Shown piece after piece: positions 9,762 to 17,522 of a stretch of DNA of 23,438 nt. A program made the translations under genes and the position numbers. Where the stretch lies: assembly GCA_050295355.1 (NCBI GenBank), contig JBNKPL010000029.1, positions 1-23,438 on the forward strand. The letters are read 5' to 3'. The stretch comes from CBFDBF01 sp050295355. Its GTDB lineage: Bacteria > Pseudomonadota > Gammaproteobacteria > Chromatiales > Chromatiaceae. Position 1 is the first letter of the stretch, and every line of letters starts with the position of its first letter. The notes beneath the pieces are model-generated. The model was given only the letters and a program-made list of their open reading frames with translations. It made no database searches and had not been told where the DNA came from.

Positions 9762-9880
9762 CTGGTCCGGGCCGCCATTGGCCGCGGGCCAGTGAAAGCC
9801 CAGACAGATTAAACAGGTTTGCGTGTCTGCGCCCAATTTGAATGGGCGCGCAACAAACGGGCAGGGAATGCCTGTTTTGT
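9762..9880 (+). promoter_or_regulatory. Three successive hairpins between kinase and mutase genes
   Basis: Hairpin A: CTGGTCCG (9762-9769) with CGGGCCAG (9785-9792), 8 bp including one G-T pair. Hairpin B: GCGCCCA (9829-9835) with TGGGCGC (9843-9849), perfect, 7-nt loop. Hairpin C: 9853-9863 with 9869-9880, 11 bp with one bulge and one G-T pair, 5-nt loop, its 3' arm running into GTTTTGT. Hairpin C resembles an attenuator. All three lie in the 154-nt gap upstream of the preferred GTG start of the mutase-like gene. Confidence 0.5.
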
Positions 9881-9906
9881 GCCGAGTGAATAGAGGGGTG
9901 GCTTGG

Positions 9907-11181
9907 GTGCGAAAGGCGGTGTTCATCATACTGGATGGGGTCGGTGACCGGCCCTGTGCGGAACTCGGTGGCGCAACTCCTCTTGAGGCGGCGAAGCTGC
10001 CCAATATGGATTCTCTGGCCGCCAAGGGTGCCGCCGCCCTGATGGATCCGCTGGCGCCTGGGGTCGTAGTTGCAACCCATACCGGCACCGCGCTGCTGTT
10101 CGGGCTGCCCGAGGCGGATGTGAAGCGGCTGGCGCGCGGGCCGGTGGAGGCGGCCGGCATCGGCATCTCCATTAAACCGGGGGACTTGGCCCTGCGCTGC
10201 AATTTTGCGACCCTGTGGGATGATGGTGGTCAGTTGCGGGTGCAGGACCGCCGGGCCGGTAGAATTTCCAAGGGTACCGAACTATTGGCGGAGCTGATCC
10301 GTGACCTGGATCTGGGCGACGGGATTCGCGCCAGTCTCTATCCCGCTACCCAGCATCGGGCGGTATTGCATCTTACCGGCCCCGGCCTGTCCGCCCATAT
10401 CAGCGATACCGATCCAGGGACCGCGGACGGCCGTCCGGCGGTATACGCCTGCACAGCCATGGACCCGTCGGATCGCAATGCGGTTCGAACGGCATGTGCA
10501 ATCAACCGTTGTCTTGCGATCGCGCACGAACGTTTGAGCGCGGCGGAGCTGAACCGGCTGCGCGAACGGGATGGGCTGTTACCGGCCAACGGTATTATTA
10601 CCCGCGGCGTGGGGGGATTGGAGTCCTCGGTTACGCTGCTTAACCAATATCGCATCCGGACGGCGGTGGTGGCCGGGGAACGGACGGTGATCGGCCTGGC
10701 CAATCTGTTTGGCTACACTGTCATTACCGAACCCACATTTACCGCTTTACCTGACACCGACCTTGAGGCCAAGATCGCGGCGGCCAGGGCCGCGCTGGAG
10801 CAGCACGATATGGTCTATATCCATATCAAGGGGCCGGATATCTCCGCCCATGACCATAAGCCGCTGGAGAAACGGGATCTGCTGGAGCGGATCGATCAGA
10901 CACTGTCTCCGCTTTTGGAAGAGGATCTGATATGGGCGATAACCGGAGATCACTGTACCGATTCCAACTCAGGCGATCATTGCGGAGATCCGGTGCCGGC
11001 GCTGCTCTATGTGCCGGGTGACGGCGGGGATCAATGCGCGACCTTCAGTGAAAGCGGCTGCCGCAATGGCGGGATGGGCCGGTTGACGGCCAGCGCCTTC
11101 ATCCAGGCTGTAGTATCGGCCATGGGCGTGAATGAGAAACTGGGTAAGGAAAACTCTTTATTGTCTAGGGGGCTGCCATGA
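9907..11181 (+). CDS. Divergent archaeal-type phosphoglycerate mutase (ApgM-like), alkaline phosphatase superfamily
   Basis: The protein matches the archaeal cofactor-independent phosphoglycerate mutase family (COG3635, ApgM, with sister groups of uncertain function). From the GTG at 9907 it has 424 residues. It starts VRKAVFIILDGVGDRP as family members do; Asp10 is a metal ligand. CNFAT and DRRAGRI follow, then IKGPDISAHDH (about 306-316) and TGDHCTD with GDHCGDPVP (about 346-364), which keep the metal-binding Asp/His residues. Where ApgM has GSDTAH with its nucleophilic Ser, this protein has ATHTGT, putting Thr57 at the nucleophile position. The GTG is preceded by AGAGGGG 8 bp away. ATG codons at 9823 (GTG in fact) and 9868 lie within hairpins and would add residues the family lacks. 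Activity could be mutase or phosphatase. Confidence 0.82.
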   Translation: MRKAVFIILDGVGDRPCAELGGATPLEAAKLPNMDSLAAKGAAALMDPLAPGVVVATHTGTALLFGLPEADVKRLARGPVEAAGIGISIKPGDLALRCNFATLWDDGGQLRVQDRRAGRISKGTELLAELIRDLDLGDGIRASLYPATQHRAVLHLTGPGLSAHISDTDPGTADGRPAVYACTAMDPSDRNAVRTACAINRCLAIAHERLSAAELNRLRERDGLLPANGIITRGVGGLESSVTLLNQYRIRTAVVAGERTVIGLANLFGYTVITEPTFTALPDTDLEAKIAAARAALEQHDMVYIHIKGPDISAHDHKPLEKRDLLERIDQTLSPLLEEDLIWAITGDHCTDSNSGDHCGDPVPALLYVPGDGGDQCATFSESGCRNGGMGRLTASAFIQAVVSAMGVNEKLGKENSLLSRGLP

Positions 11182-11666
11182 CAGAGCGTACAGTGATTCA
11201 GCCGTTTCTGGTTCCGGTGGATTTTTCCCCCGATTCGGAGGCGGCGTTGATGGAGGCCTGCAGACTGGCGGAGCGTCTGCAAAGACCGCTTATGGTGCTG
11301 CACGTGGTGCATGACCCCGCCGAGATGCCCGGCTATTACGCAGCGGCAACCGATGCGGGACAACTGGTTCATATTGAGGATGCGGCCAATGAATTGATGG
11401 AACGGTTTCTCAAGGAGTGCCGCAAGAAATATCCGGACTGTGGTCCGCTGCGGGAAGCAGAGTCGGTACTGGTAGTGGGGCTGCCGGTGACCAGGATTCT
11501 GGAGATGGCGGAGAAGGCCGATGCGGAGATGATCGTAATGGGGAGCAAGGGGCGCACCGGATTGCGTCATCTGATGCTGGGTTCCAAGGCCGAACAGGTC
11601 GTGCGGTTGAGTCCCCGGCCGGTCTTGATCGTAAAGGCGGCCGCGCCGCAAGTGGAAGAGTCATAA
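11178..11666 (+). CDS. Universal stress protein (UspA family)
   Basis: The 162-residue single-domain Usp protein begins with the family strand FLVPVDFS (residues 11-17). It carries the ATP-binding motif G-x2-G-x9-G-S at 122-136, ending IVMGSKGRTG and LGSKAEQVV. ATP-binding Usp proteins usually act as nucleotide-responsive regulators. Its ATG overlaps the stop of the mutase-like gene (ATGA at 11178-11181), which indicates translational coupling and a shared operon. The next gene starts 20 bp later. Its partner is unknown; the context suggests it senses ATP status for phosphoglycerate or phosphate handling (inference). Confidence 0.92.
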   Translation: MTERTVIQPFLVPVDFSPDSEAALMEACRLAERLQRPLMVLHVVHDPAEMPGYYAAATDAGQLVHIEDAANELMERFLKECRKKYPDCGPLREAESVLVVGLPVTRILEMAEKADAEMIVMGSKGRTGLRHLMLGSKAEQVVRLSPRPVLIVKAAAPQVEES

Positions 11667-11686
11667 ACCAGAGCTGTAAAAAAACG

Positions 11687-13489
11687 ATGCTGAATACCAA
11701 TTGGACTTTGCCTGTGGAGGGTCGAACAACGAGGGTTGTCCTGCTGTTGCTCGCCGCCGTTATCTGTGTAGTGAGTATGCCGCTATGGGCGGCCACCTCC
11801 GTTCCGCAAGAGGAGGTAATGGACTGGGGCGCCATGGGCATGAAGCTGTTTGGCGGCCTGGCCCTGTTTCTGTTCGGCATGGAACAGATGGCGGATGCCT
11901 TGAAACGGGTGGCCGGGGATAGGATGAAAGATGTTTTGGCCAAGCTCACTACTAACCGGATTATGGGTGCTACCACCGGCGCATTTGTGACGGCTATCAT
12001 CCAGTCCTCCTCCGTTACCACGGTGCTGGTGGTGGGCTTTATTACCGCGGGTCTTATGTCCATGTCCCAGTCGGTGGGTATCATCATGGGCGCCAACGTC
12101 GGCACCACGATTACGGCCCAGATTGTGGCCTTCAAGGTGACCAAGGCGGCGATGCTGATGGTCGGTTGCGGTTTTTTTATGCTCTTCGCCGGGAAAGGCG
12201 ACCGTATCAAACAGTATGGCGCCATGGTGATGGGATTGGGGCTGGTGTTTTTCGGCATGAGCGTCATGAGTGACGCCATGGAACCTCTGCGCAGCTTTCA
12301 GCCCTTTCTTGATCTGATGGTCACCATGCAGAATCCGCTAATCAGTATCCTGATCGCGGCGCTGTTTACCGCCTTGATTCAGTCCTCATCGGCAACAACG
12401 GGTATCGTGATCGTTATGGCGAGCCAGGGATTTATTTCCCTGCCCGCCGGGATCGCCCTGGCCTTCGGCGCCAATATCGGCACCTGTGTGACGGCGCTGC
12501 TGGCTTCCATAGGGAAACCGAGGGAGGCGTTCCGCGCGTCACTGGTGCATGTCCTGTTTAACGTGGCGGGGGTCTCCTTATGGTTTGGCCTGATCGGCCA
12601 GTTGGCGGAATTTGTGATCTGGCTTTCACCCTCCCACACGGAACTTGAGGGCGCCGCCCGGCTGGCGGCGGAAACGCCGCGTCAGATCGCCAATGCACAC
12701 ACCATTTTTAATCTGGCCAATACGCTGATCTTCCTGGGTTTTACTACCCAGATCGCGCGGCTGGTGGAGTGGCTGGTGCCGGATCGTCCATTGGAGGAAG
12801 AGGCGTTTATTATCTCATCGCGCTATCTGGATGAAGAGCTGCTGAGTACCCCTTCGCTGGCCATCGACCGGGTGCGGCTGGAGATACTGCACATGGGAGA
12901 ACGGGTGGAGGAGATGCTGGGACGGATCATGCCGGCGATTCTCCAGGGTGATCAGCAATCTCTTGCAACAATCGAACGAATGGACGACCAGGTGGACTAT
13001 CTCTACGCGGAAGTCGTGGCGTATATGGGGAAGATCAGCAAGGTCTCGCTTACGGAGGCCCAGACCGCTGAATTTTTAAGGCTCATGGAGGCGGTGGGTG
13101 ATCTGGAGAATGTTGGCGATATCATAGAAACCAATCTGGTGGTGTTGGGCCGTGATCGTCTCCGCGAGGGGGTTTCCATCAGTGAGGCCACCCAGCATGT
13201 GCTGCTCGGTTTTCATCAGGTGGTGCGCAAGGCCCTGGCGCTGGCGATACAGGCGGTTTCGCAGAACAATGTGGAAGCCGCCCGTGCCGTGACCGATATG
13301 AAACATGAGATCAATCATCTTGCGGACTCGGCGGCCGTTCATCAGACCCAACGCCTGGTGGCGGAAGAGCCGAATCGGATTCAGGCCTATACCATTGAGG
13401 TTGATATTATCGAGAAGCAGAAGCGTATCTACTATTTCGCCAAACGCATGGCGAAGACGGTGCTTCCGAAAGAAGAACGGGCGGATTAA
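11687..13489 (+). CDS. Na/Pi cotransporter family protein with C-terminal PhoU-like domain
   Basis: The 600-residue protein belongs to the NptA/COG1283 sodium-phosphate cotransporter family of the inner membrane. It shows the internal duplication of the family: QSSS (106-109) followed by GANVGT (135-140), then QSSS (232-235) followed by GANIGT (261-266), in two sets of membrane helices. An N-terminal hydrophobic segment (about 16-35) ends LWAA. The last 200 or so residues are helical and PhoU-like. I start it at the ATG at 11687. The frame stays open back to 11417, but that would run through most of the upstream Usp gene. It lies 20 bp after usp. Members can import or export phosphate, so direction is open. 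Confidence 0.93.
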   Translation: MLNTNWTLPVEGRTTRVVLLLLAAVICVVSMPLWAATSVPQEEVMDWGAMGMKLFGGLALFLFGMEQMADALKRVAGDRMKDVLAKLTTNRIMGATTGAFVTAIIQSSSVTTVLVVGFITAGLMSMSQSVGIIMGANVGTTITAQIVAFKVTKAAMLMVGCGFFMLFAGKGDRIKQYGAMVMGLGLVFFGMSVMSDAMEPLRSFQPFLDLMVTMQNPLISILIAALFTALIQSSSATTGIVIVMASQGFISLPAGIALAFGANIGTCVTALLASIGKPREAFRASLVHVLFNVAGVSLWFGLIGQLAEFVIWLSPSHTELEGAARLAAETPRQIANAHTIFNLANTLIFLGFTTQIARLVEWLVPDRPLEEEAFIISSRYLDEELLSTPSLAIDRVRLEILHMGERVEEMLGRIMPAILQGDQQSLATIERMDDQVDYLYAEVVAYMGKISKVSLTEAQTAEFLRLMEAVGDLENVGDIIETNLVVLGRDRLREGVSISEATQHVLLGFHQVVRKALALAIQAVSQNNVEAARAVTDMKHEINHLADSAAVHQTQRLVAEEPNRIQAYTIEVDIIEKQKRIYYFAKRMAKTVLPKEERAD

Positions 13490-13496
13490 ACGCCGA

Positions 13497-14120
13497 TCAG
13501 TCGTCGATGGAGAAGACCGCCTTCTCCGATACCTGCTCCTGCTCTTCCAACTCCATTTTGCTGATGTCGGGGATCGGCGTCGGCTCTACGGGCCGGGCGC
13601 AATCCTCCAGGCTTCCGCTGTGGGGCGGATTCAGGGTGAGCTCGCTGGTGTCGATGTCCGCCGCGGGTGTTTCATCGCGCTCGTCGATGGTGGTCCCCTC
13701 CGGCGCCAGTGAAATGGAACTGGTGTCGGGAATCGGCCGTGGCGTTACCTCTTTCGCGCAGTCGATCAGGCTGCCGGTATTGGGCGGCAGCAGGACCATA
13801 TCCTCTTCCTCCAGCCGGGGCGATTCAGCAGCCGGTTGTTTCGCCTCGGCAGGTGCCGCTTCCCTCTCTTCCGCTTCCTGACTCTGCGCCGCCGGCCGGA
13901 TCTCCACCAGTGCGCCGGCGTTTCGAATGGCGGTCCGGTAGCGGGCCGCCGTTTCCTGATCCACGCCCGATTTGATACAGATGGCCTTGCCGGAGAAGAG
14001 ACGCTCCACCTTCTCCGCATCCGCCTTGAAGAGCTTGCCGATCTCTCCCTTTACCGCGGCGGGGTCGCGGCCCTCCATGATCTGGCCGTGAAAAAGGATG
14101 TCAAAAAGGGGGCTTGGCAT
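13497..14120 (-). CDS. Hypothetical protein with GSL-x-DCA / PIPD C-terminal repeats
   Basis: I do not recognise a named family. The 207-residue protein has no signal peptide or membrane helix. Its N-terminal module (about 5-75: FHGQIMEGRDP, LFKADAEKVERLFSG, IKSGVDQETAARYRTAI, NAG) resembles a small domain seen at the start of various uncharacterised proteobacterial proteins. A Glu/Ala/Pro-rich linker (about 76-105) leads to tandem repeats. Units at about 109-138 and 162-190 share L-x-PP-x2-GSL-x-DCA then V-x-P-x-PIPD-x-S; a degenerate unit at about 139-161 lies between them. The linker and acidic tail look disordered. It sits 49 bp downstream of the radical SAM gene, on the same strand, and converges on the transporter gene 7 bp away. 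Confidence 0.75.
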   Translation of the reverse strand: MPSPLFDILFHGQIMEGRDPAAVKGEIGKLFKADAEKVERLFSGKAICIKSGVDQETAARYRTAIRNAGALVEIRPAAQSQEAEEREAAPAEAKQPAAESPRLEEEDMVLLPPNTGSLIDCAKEVTPRPIPDTSSISLAPEGTTIDERDETPAADIDTSELTLNPPHSGSLEDCARPVEPTPIPDISKMELEEQEQVSEKAVFSIDD

Positions 14121-14169
14121 GGTTGCTGTCTACTCGTGTTCTGTTGGGTAACTATAGACCAAAAGGTAG

Positions 14170-15462
14170 TCATGGGTTCCGCTCTTGGTGTTGGCGGTGC
14201 CGCTGTATCTTCTCGAAATAGGCCTGTTTCATGGCGCTTTCAAACTGGATATTGGATTCGTACTGATAGCCGAATACAGGTTCCCAGTGCCTTTGATTTT
14301 CCATGCAGAGATAGAAGAATACCTCATCATGCCATTGCGGGCTGAAACCATTGTAGAGGTGAGAAAACAGCTGCTGTTTTATGCCGTCGGGATAGGAGAG
14401 TTTGCCGTCCGCCTCCACCAGTTCCATTTTGAGGATTTTACTCGCCATGCCCTTTTCCCGAATCTGCCGGATCACCGGTCGGGTGTAGGTCAGGGTGCCC
14501 AGTGAGACCATGACCACCTCGCGGGTGTCGAACATCCGCTGGACGGCGGCGGCGATCGCCGCATAGTCATCACGCCAGCCCTGGTAGTGAATGATCGGGT
14601 GGAAGTGAAACCCCACCAGCCCCCCATGATCAGCGATCCGGCGGGCAGCCCACAGCCGCCGCTCCAGCGTGGCGGAACCGTGCTCTTCATGGGTGATGAT
14701 GCTCTCAGGATTGAGCGACCAGGTGCAGATCAGGTTGGCGGGGATGTTCCGCAGCAGCAGGTGACCGATATTGTCGGACTTGGATTTCAGTTCCAGGATG
14801 ACGTTCGGATGGGAACGCGCGAACTCAAGCAGGGCATCCAGAGTGTCATGGCTGTTGCCCCACATCAGGGAATCGGAGGACTGGCCGGTGCCGATGTGGT
14901 AGCTCTGGGCAGGATCGAGCTTCAGATCGGCCAGTTTCTCCCGAAACCGGCTATCGAACAGCACTTGCCGATCGCCAAAGAAGGGCTGGATGCTGCAGTA
15001 GCTGCAGTCATAGCCGCAGTTTTCCACCGCATCCAGGGTCAGCAGATTGCAGCAGCGGGTCTTCGGGGAGGCGACTGGACACTGCCCCAGGCCCAGCCGC
15101 GCCTTCTCTACCGCTACGGCCTGGATCGGCGTGGCCGGCCCCGGCGGGGTAGTTTCAGGCGGGTAGTGGTTGGGGCTGGATCTCAGGGAACTCCACAGGG
15201 ACTCCAGCTCGCCAATCAGCCGCTGCTTTTCCTGTTTGTTTGGGTTGTCTCCATGGTTGGGCCAGCGCTCGATAATGTCCCCCTCTTGCCACATGGCGAG
15301 GTCGAGGGCGATTTCCGTAACAATCCGCAGATCCTGCTGGGTGAAGCGAAATCGATACGCCTGTTGGCGCAGAAACTCCTGCTGCGTAGCAGGGAGGTGG
15401 CGCAAGGAGGTGTTTGCCGCAATGGCGCTAAATTTTCCGGCGTAGTGGTTGTTTGTCTTCAT
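14170..15462 (-). CDS. SPL-family radical SAM protein (spore photoproduct lyase-like)
   Basis: The 430-residue protein belongs to the SPL/COG1533 group of radical SAM enzymes. It carries Cys-x3-Cys-x2-Cys in CGYDCSYCSIQ (Cys149, 153, 156) for the 4Fe-4S cluster, inside a TIM-barrel-like region with GTGQSSDSL, LELKSKSDN and FHFHPI segments. In spore photoproduct lyase a conserved Cys about 43 residues after the cluster donates hydrogen. Here no Cys follows for roughly 80 residues, until LICTW, so classical SP repair is doubtful. The N-terminal part is also long. An upstream TTG at 15492 is an alternative start, but a good promoter (15502-15530) would begin transcription almost on top of it, favouring the ATG at 15462. 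Homologues occur in non-sporulating bacteria with unknown roles. Confidence 0.82.
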   Translation of the reverse strand: MKTNNHYAGKFSAIAANTSLRHLPATQQEFLRQQAYRFRFTQQDLRIVTEIALDLAMWQEGDIIERWPNHGDNPNKQEKQRLIGELESLWSSLRSSPNHYPPETTPPGPATPIQAVAVEKARLGLGQCPVASPKTRCCNLLTLDAVENCGYDCSYCSIQPFFGDRQVLFDSRFREKLADLKLDPAQSYHIGTGQSSDSLMWGNSHDTLDALLEFARSHPNVILELKSKSDNIGHLLLRNIPANLICTWSLNPESIITHEEHGSATLERRLWAARRIADHGGLVGFHFHPIIHYQGWRDDYAAIAAAVQRMFDTREVVMVSLGTLTYTRPVIRQIREKGMASKILKMELVEADGKLSYPDGIKQQLFSHLYNGFSPQWHDEVFFYLCMENQRHWEPVFGYQYESNIQFESAMKQAYFEKIQRHRQHQERNP

Positions 15463-15501
15463 CCTGTTTCGGCGATTGGATCTGGCAGGCAAATTGCTTT
15501 T

Positions 15502-15530
15502 CTTGTAGGCAAATCGGCGTATGATGTCAA
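15502..15530 (-). promoter_or_regulatory. Sigma70 promoter for the radical SAM gene
   Basis: On the minus strand a perfect TTGACA (15530-15525) is followed after 17 bp by TACAAG (15507-15502, four of six). The start would fall near 15495, giving a leader of about 33 nt before the ATG at 15462. Confidence 0.6.
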
Positions 15531-15627
15531 TAAAATGGCTTGTGGAAGAGATGGTGCCGTGAAAATTCCCTCATGCGATGGTGGGGAAATACAGGTGCCG
15601 TATTCTGAATCTAAGAATAGAATTCGC

Positions 15628-15654
15628 TAAAGCCTAACGTCTATTAGCCGATAC
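15628..15654 (+). promoter_or_regulatory. FliA (sigma28) flagellar promoter upstream of the chemoreceptor
   Basis: TAAAGCCT (15628-15635), exactly 11 bp, then GCCGATAC (15647-15654) fits the FliA consensus TAAAGTTT-N11-GCCGATAA at 13 of 16 positions with exact spacing. Transcription would start near 15660, about 35 nt before the chemoreceptor ATG. Flagellar class III control of chemoreceptor genes is established in enterics and pseudomonads. Confidence 0.75.
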
Positions 15655-15694
15655 TTTTTTCGTTAGCATGGCAATTTGAAGTGGGAAGAGACAG

Positions 15695-17314
15695 ATGTCT
15701 ACAAAAACGAATCGCTATATTTCGGTTCAATTAAAGATTTTATCCGCAGTCGCATTGGTATTTCTCACTGCCATGCTGCTGGTGACCGCGTACACGGCCA
15801 GCCAGGAGAAGGAGCGGCTGCTGGTCTCCGCCGAGAGCCAGGCGAAAGACCTGATCAGCAGCTATTTCGACAGCATGAACGCCATGATGGTTACCGGGAC
15901 CATGGCCAACCGGGAGGTCCTGCGCACCAAATTCGAGGCCCGTGAGGAGGTGCAGGAGATCCGCATGGTGCGGGGCGAAGAGGTTAAGAAGATCTATGGT
16001 CCCGGGCTGGATCATGAACAGCCGGTGGATGATCTCGATAAAAGGGGTTTGAAGGGCGATAAGGTGATGGAGGTGGTGGAAACCCCCAAGGGACGGGTTC
16101 TGCATATCGCCCAGCCGTACAAGGCCCTGGCTGATTACAACGGCACCAACTGCCTGACCTGCCACCCCGGCGAGGAGGGACGGGTGCTCGGTGTTGTTCG
16201 CCTCACCTATGCCCTTAACAAGTTTGACGCCGCCGTGGAAGAGGATCTGTGGGGTGTTATCACCATCAATGTTGCAATTTTTGCCATTGGTCTGGGGTTG
16301 CTGACCTTCCTGCTGCGGCATTTTGTGGTGAGTCCCCTGAAGGTGCTGCAGCAGACCGTGGAGCAGGTAGAGCGGAATACCGACCTGCGGCCCAGGGTTC
16401 AGCTCACGGTGCGGGATGAGTTCGGCAATATGGCCACCGCCATCAACAGCATGCTGGACCGTTTCCAGTCGACCATAAACGAATTGACCGCCAGTCTGGA
16501 CAATATTGCGGAGTATGCCAAGGGTCTGGCCAGGGTGGCGGAGCAGGCGGAAACGGGAATCAACGAACAGGAGACCCAGAGTCAGCAGCTTACGATAGTG
16601 ATCAGTGAACTCTCCACCGCCGCCCAGGATGTGGCCACCAGCGCCGCCCGTGCGGAAGAGGCGGCCCGGGAAGCGCATGCCAATGCCGCCGACGGTGGCG
16701 GGGTGGTGTCCAGGGTAGTCAATGCCATCGCGCTCCTCGCCGGCCGCATCGAGAACGCCAGCGATGTGGTGCGCCAGCTCGCCCTCGGTTCGGACAAGAT
16801 CGGACAGGTATCCGAGGCCATTACCGCCATTGCGGAACAGACCAACCTGCTGGCGCTCAATGCGGCCATTGAGGCGGCGCGTGCGGGCGAGCAGGGCCGC
16901 GGTTTCGCGGTGGTGGCGGATGAGGTGAGGAATCTCGCCCAGCGGACCCAGGAGGCCACCCAGGAGATCAGCGATATTATTGAGCAGTTGAAGAACTCTT
17001 CGGAAGAGGCGGTGCGGGTGATGGATGAGGGCAAGCGTGAAGCGGAGCAGAGCGTGGAAGAGTCACGTCTGGCCGGCAACGCGCTGGAGGCCATCGCCGC
17101 CTCGGTGGACTCCATTAACGACATGAATACCCGAATCGCCACCGCGGCGGAAGAGCAGACGGCCATTGTGGAGGAGGTCAATCGCAGCATCATCTCCATC
17201 AATGCGGTGGCGCAGCGGGCCGCCGAGGGTACCCGGGAGACCGCGCGCGCCAGCGACGAGATGGTTTCCATCACGGATCGCTCCGATCAGATGATCAAGA
17301 AGTTCAAAACCTGA
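15695..17314 (+). CDS. Methyl-accepting chemotaxis protein with haem-c-binding periplasmic sensor domain
   Basis: The 539-residue receptor has a first membrane helix (about 12-33), a periplasmic domain (34-186), a second helix (about 187-209), a HAMP domain (about 210-262) and a long coiled-coil signalling region. The signalling tip is at about 381-419 (EQTNLLALNAAIEAARAGEQGRGFAVVADE written in pieces: EQTNLLALNAA, GEQGRGFAVV). The periplasmic domain contains one c-type haem motif, CLTCH (153-157), in a fold resembling DUF3365/Tll0287-like sensors. Haem-bearing MCPs such as Desulfovibrio DcrA sense redox or oxygen, so this one probably steers swimming by redox potential or a gaseous ligand (inference). 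No C-terminal CheR-tethering pentapeptide is seen. GGGAAGAG precedes the start, and a FliA-type promoter lies upstream. Confidence 0.93.
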   Translation: MSTKTNRYISVQLKILSAVALVFLTAMLLVTAYTASQEKERLLVSAESQAKDLISSYFDSMNAMMVTGTMANREVLRTKFEAREEVQEIRMVRGEEVKKIYGPGLDHEQPVDDLDKRGLKGDKVMEVVETPKGRVLHIAQPYKALADYNGTNCLTCHPGEEGRVLGVVRLTYALNKFDAAVEEDLWGVITINVAIFAIGLGLLTFLLRHFVVSPLKVLQQTVEQVERNTDLRPRVQLTVRDEFGNMATAINSMLDRFQSTINELTASLDNIAEYAKGLARVAEQAETGINEQETQSQQLTIVISELSTAAQDVATSAARAEEAAREAHANAADGGGVVSRVVNAIALLAGRIENASDVVRQLALGSDKIGQVSEAITAIAEQTNLLALNAAIEAARAGEQGRGFAVVADEVRNLAQRTQEATQEISDIIEQLKNSSEEAVRVMDEGKREAEQSVEESRLAGNALEAIAASVDSINDMNTRIATAAEEQTAIVEEVNRSIISINAVAQRAAEGTRETARASDEMVSITDRSDQMIKKFKT

Positions 17315-17342
17315 GGCCAGCCAAATCCATACCCCTGCGATT

Positions 17343-17368
17343 CCCCGCCTGTGGCTCCACGGGCGGGG
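17343..17368 (+). terminator. GC-rich hairpin after the chemoreceptor gene
   Basis: CCCCGCCTGTG (17343-17353) pairs with CACGGGCGGGG (17358-17368), 11 bp with one G-T pair and a GCTC loop, 28 bp after the stop. It is very stable but followed by G residues rather than a T-tract, so it may be a 3'-end stabiliser or act with Rho. Confidence 0.45.
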
Positions 17369-17415
17369 GGGGTAGAGGCATCTCCAAACACTTCGTCCTT
17401 ACCTGATTCTCTGGC

Positions 17416-17443
17416 TCGACTTCCGGGCCGTATCGCTTAAAAT
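17416..17443 (+). promoter_or_regulatory. Candidate sigma70 promoter for the small coiled-coil protein
   Basis: TCGACT (17416-17421, four of six) is followed after 16 bp by TAAAAT (17438-17443, five of six). The leader would contain the small hairpin GGCTA-GTTTTT-TAGCC (17446-17461). The start codon lies about 70 nt further on. Confidence 0.4.
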
Positions 17444-17522
17444 GAGGCTAGTTTTTTAGCCCGGCGGGTTGTGGGGTTAACTCGCCCCTGAATCCGAGAA
17501 TTACGCGATTATTTTGTAAGTC

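Noticed and set aside
9823..9906. N-terminal extension of the ApgM-like protein
   Set aside because: It passes through two hairpins, adds residues absent from the family, and the GTG at 9907 has a good ribosome-binding site.
11417..11686. N-terminal extension of the Na/Pi transporter
   Set aside because: It would overlap most of the Usp gene in another frame and lacks transporter-like sequence; the ATG at 11687 gives a normal N-terminus.
14587..15630. 347-codon open frame on the plus strand across the radical SAM gene
   Set aside because: Antisense shadow; the minus frame has the CX3CX2C motif and a good promoter.
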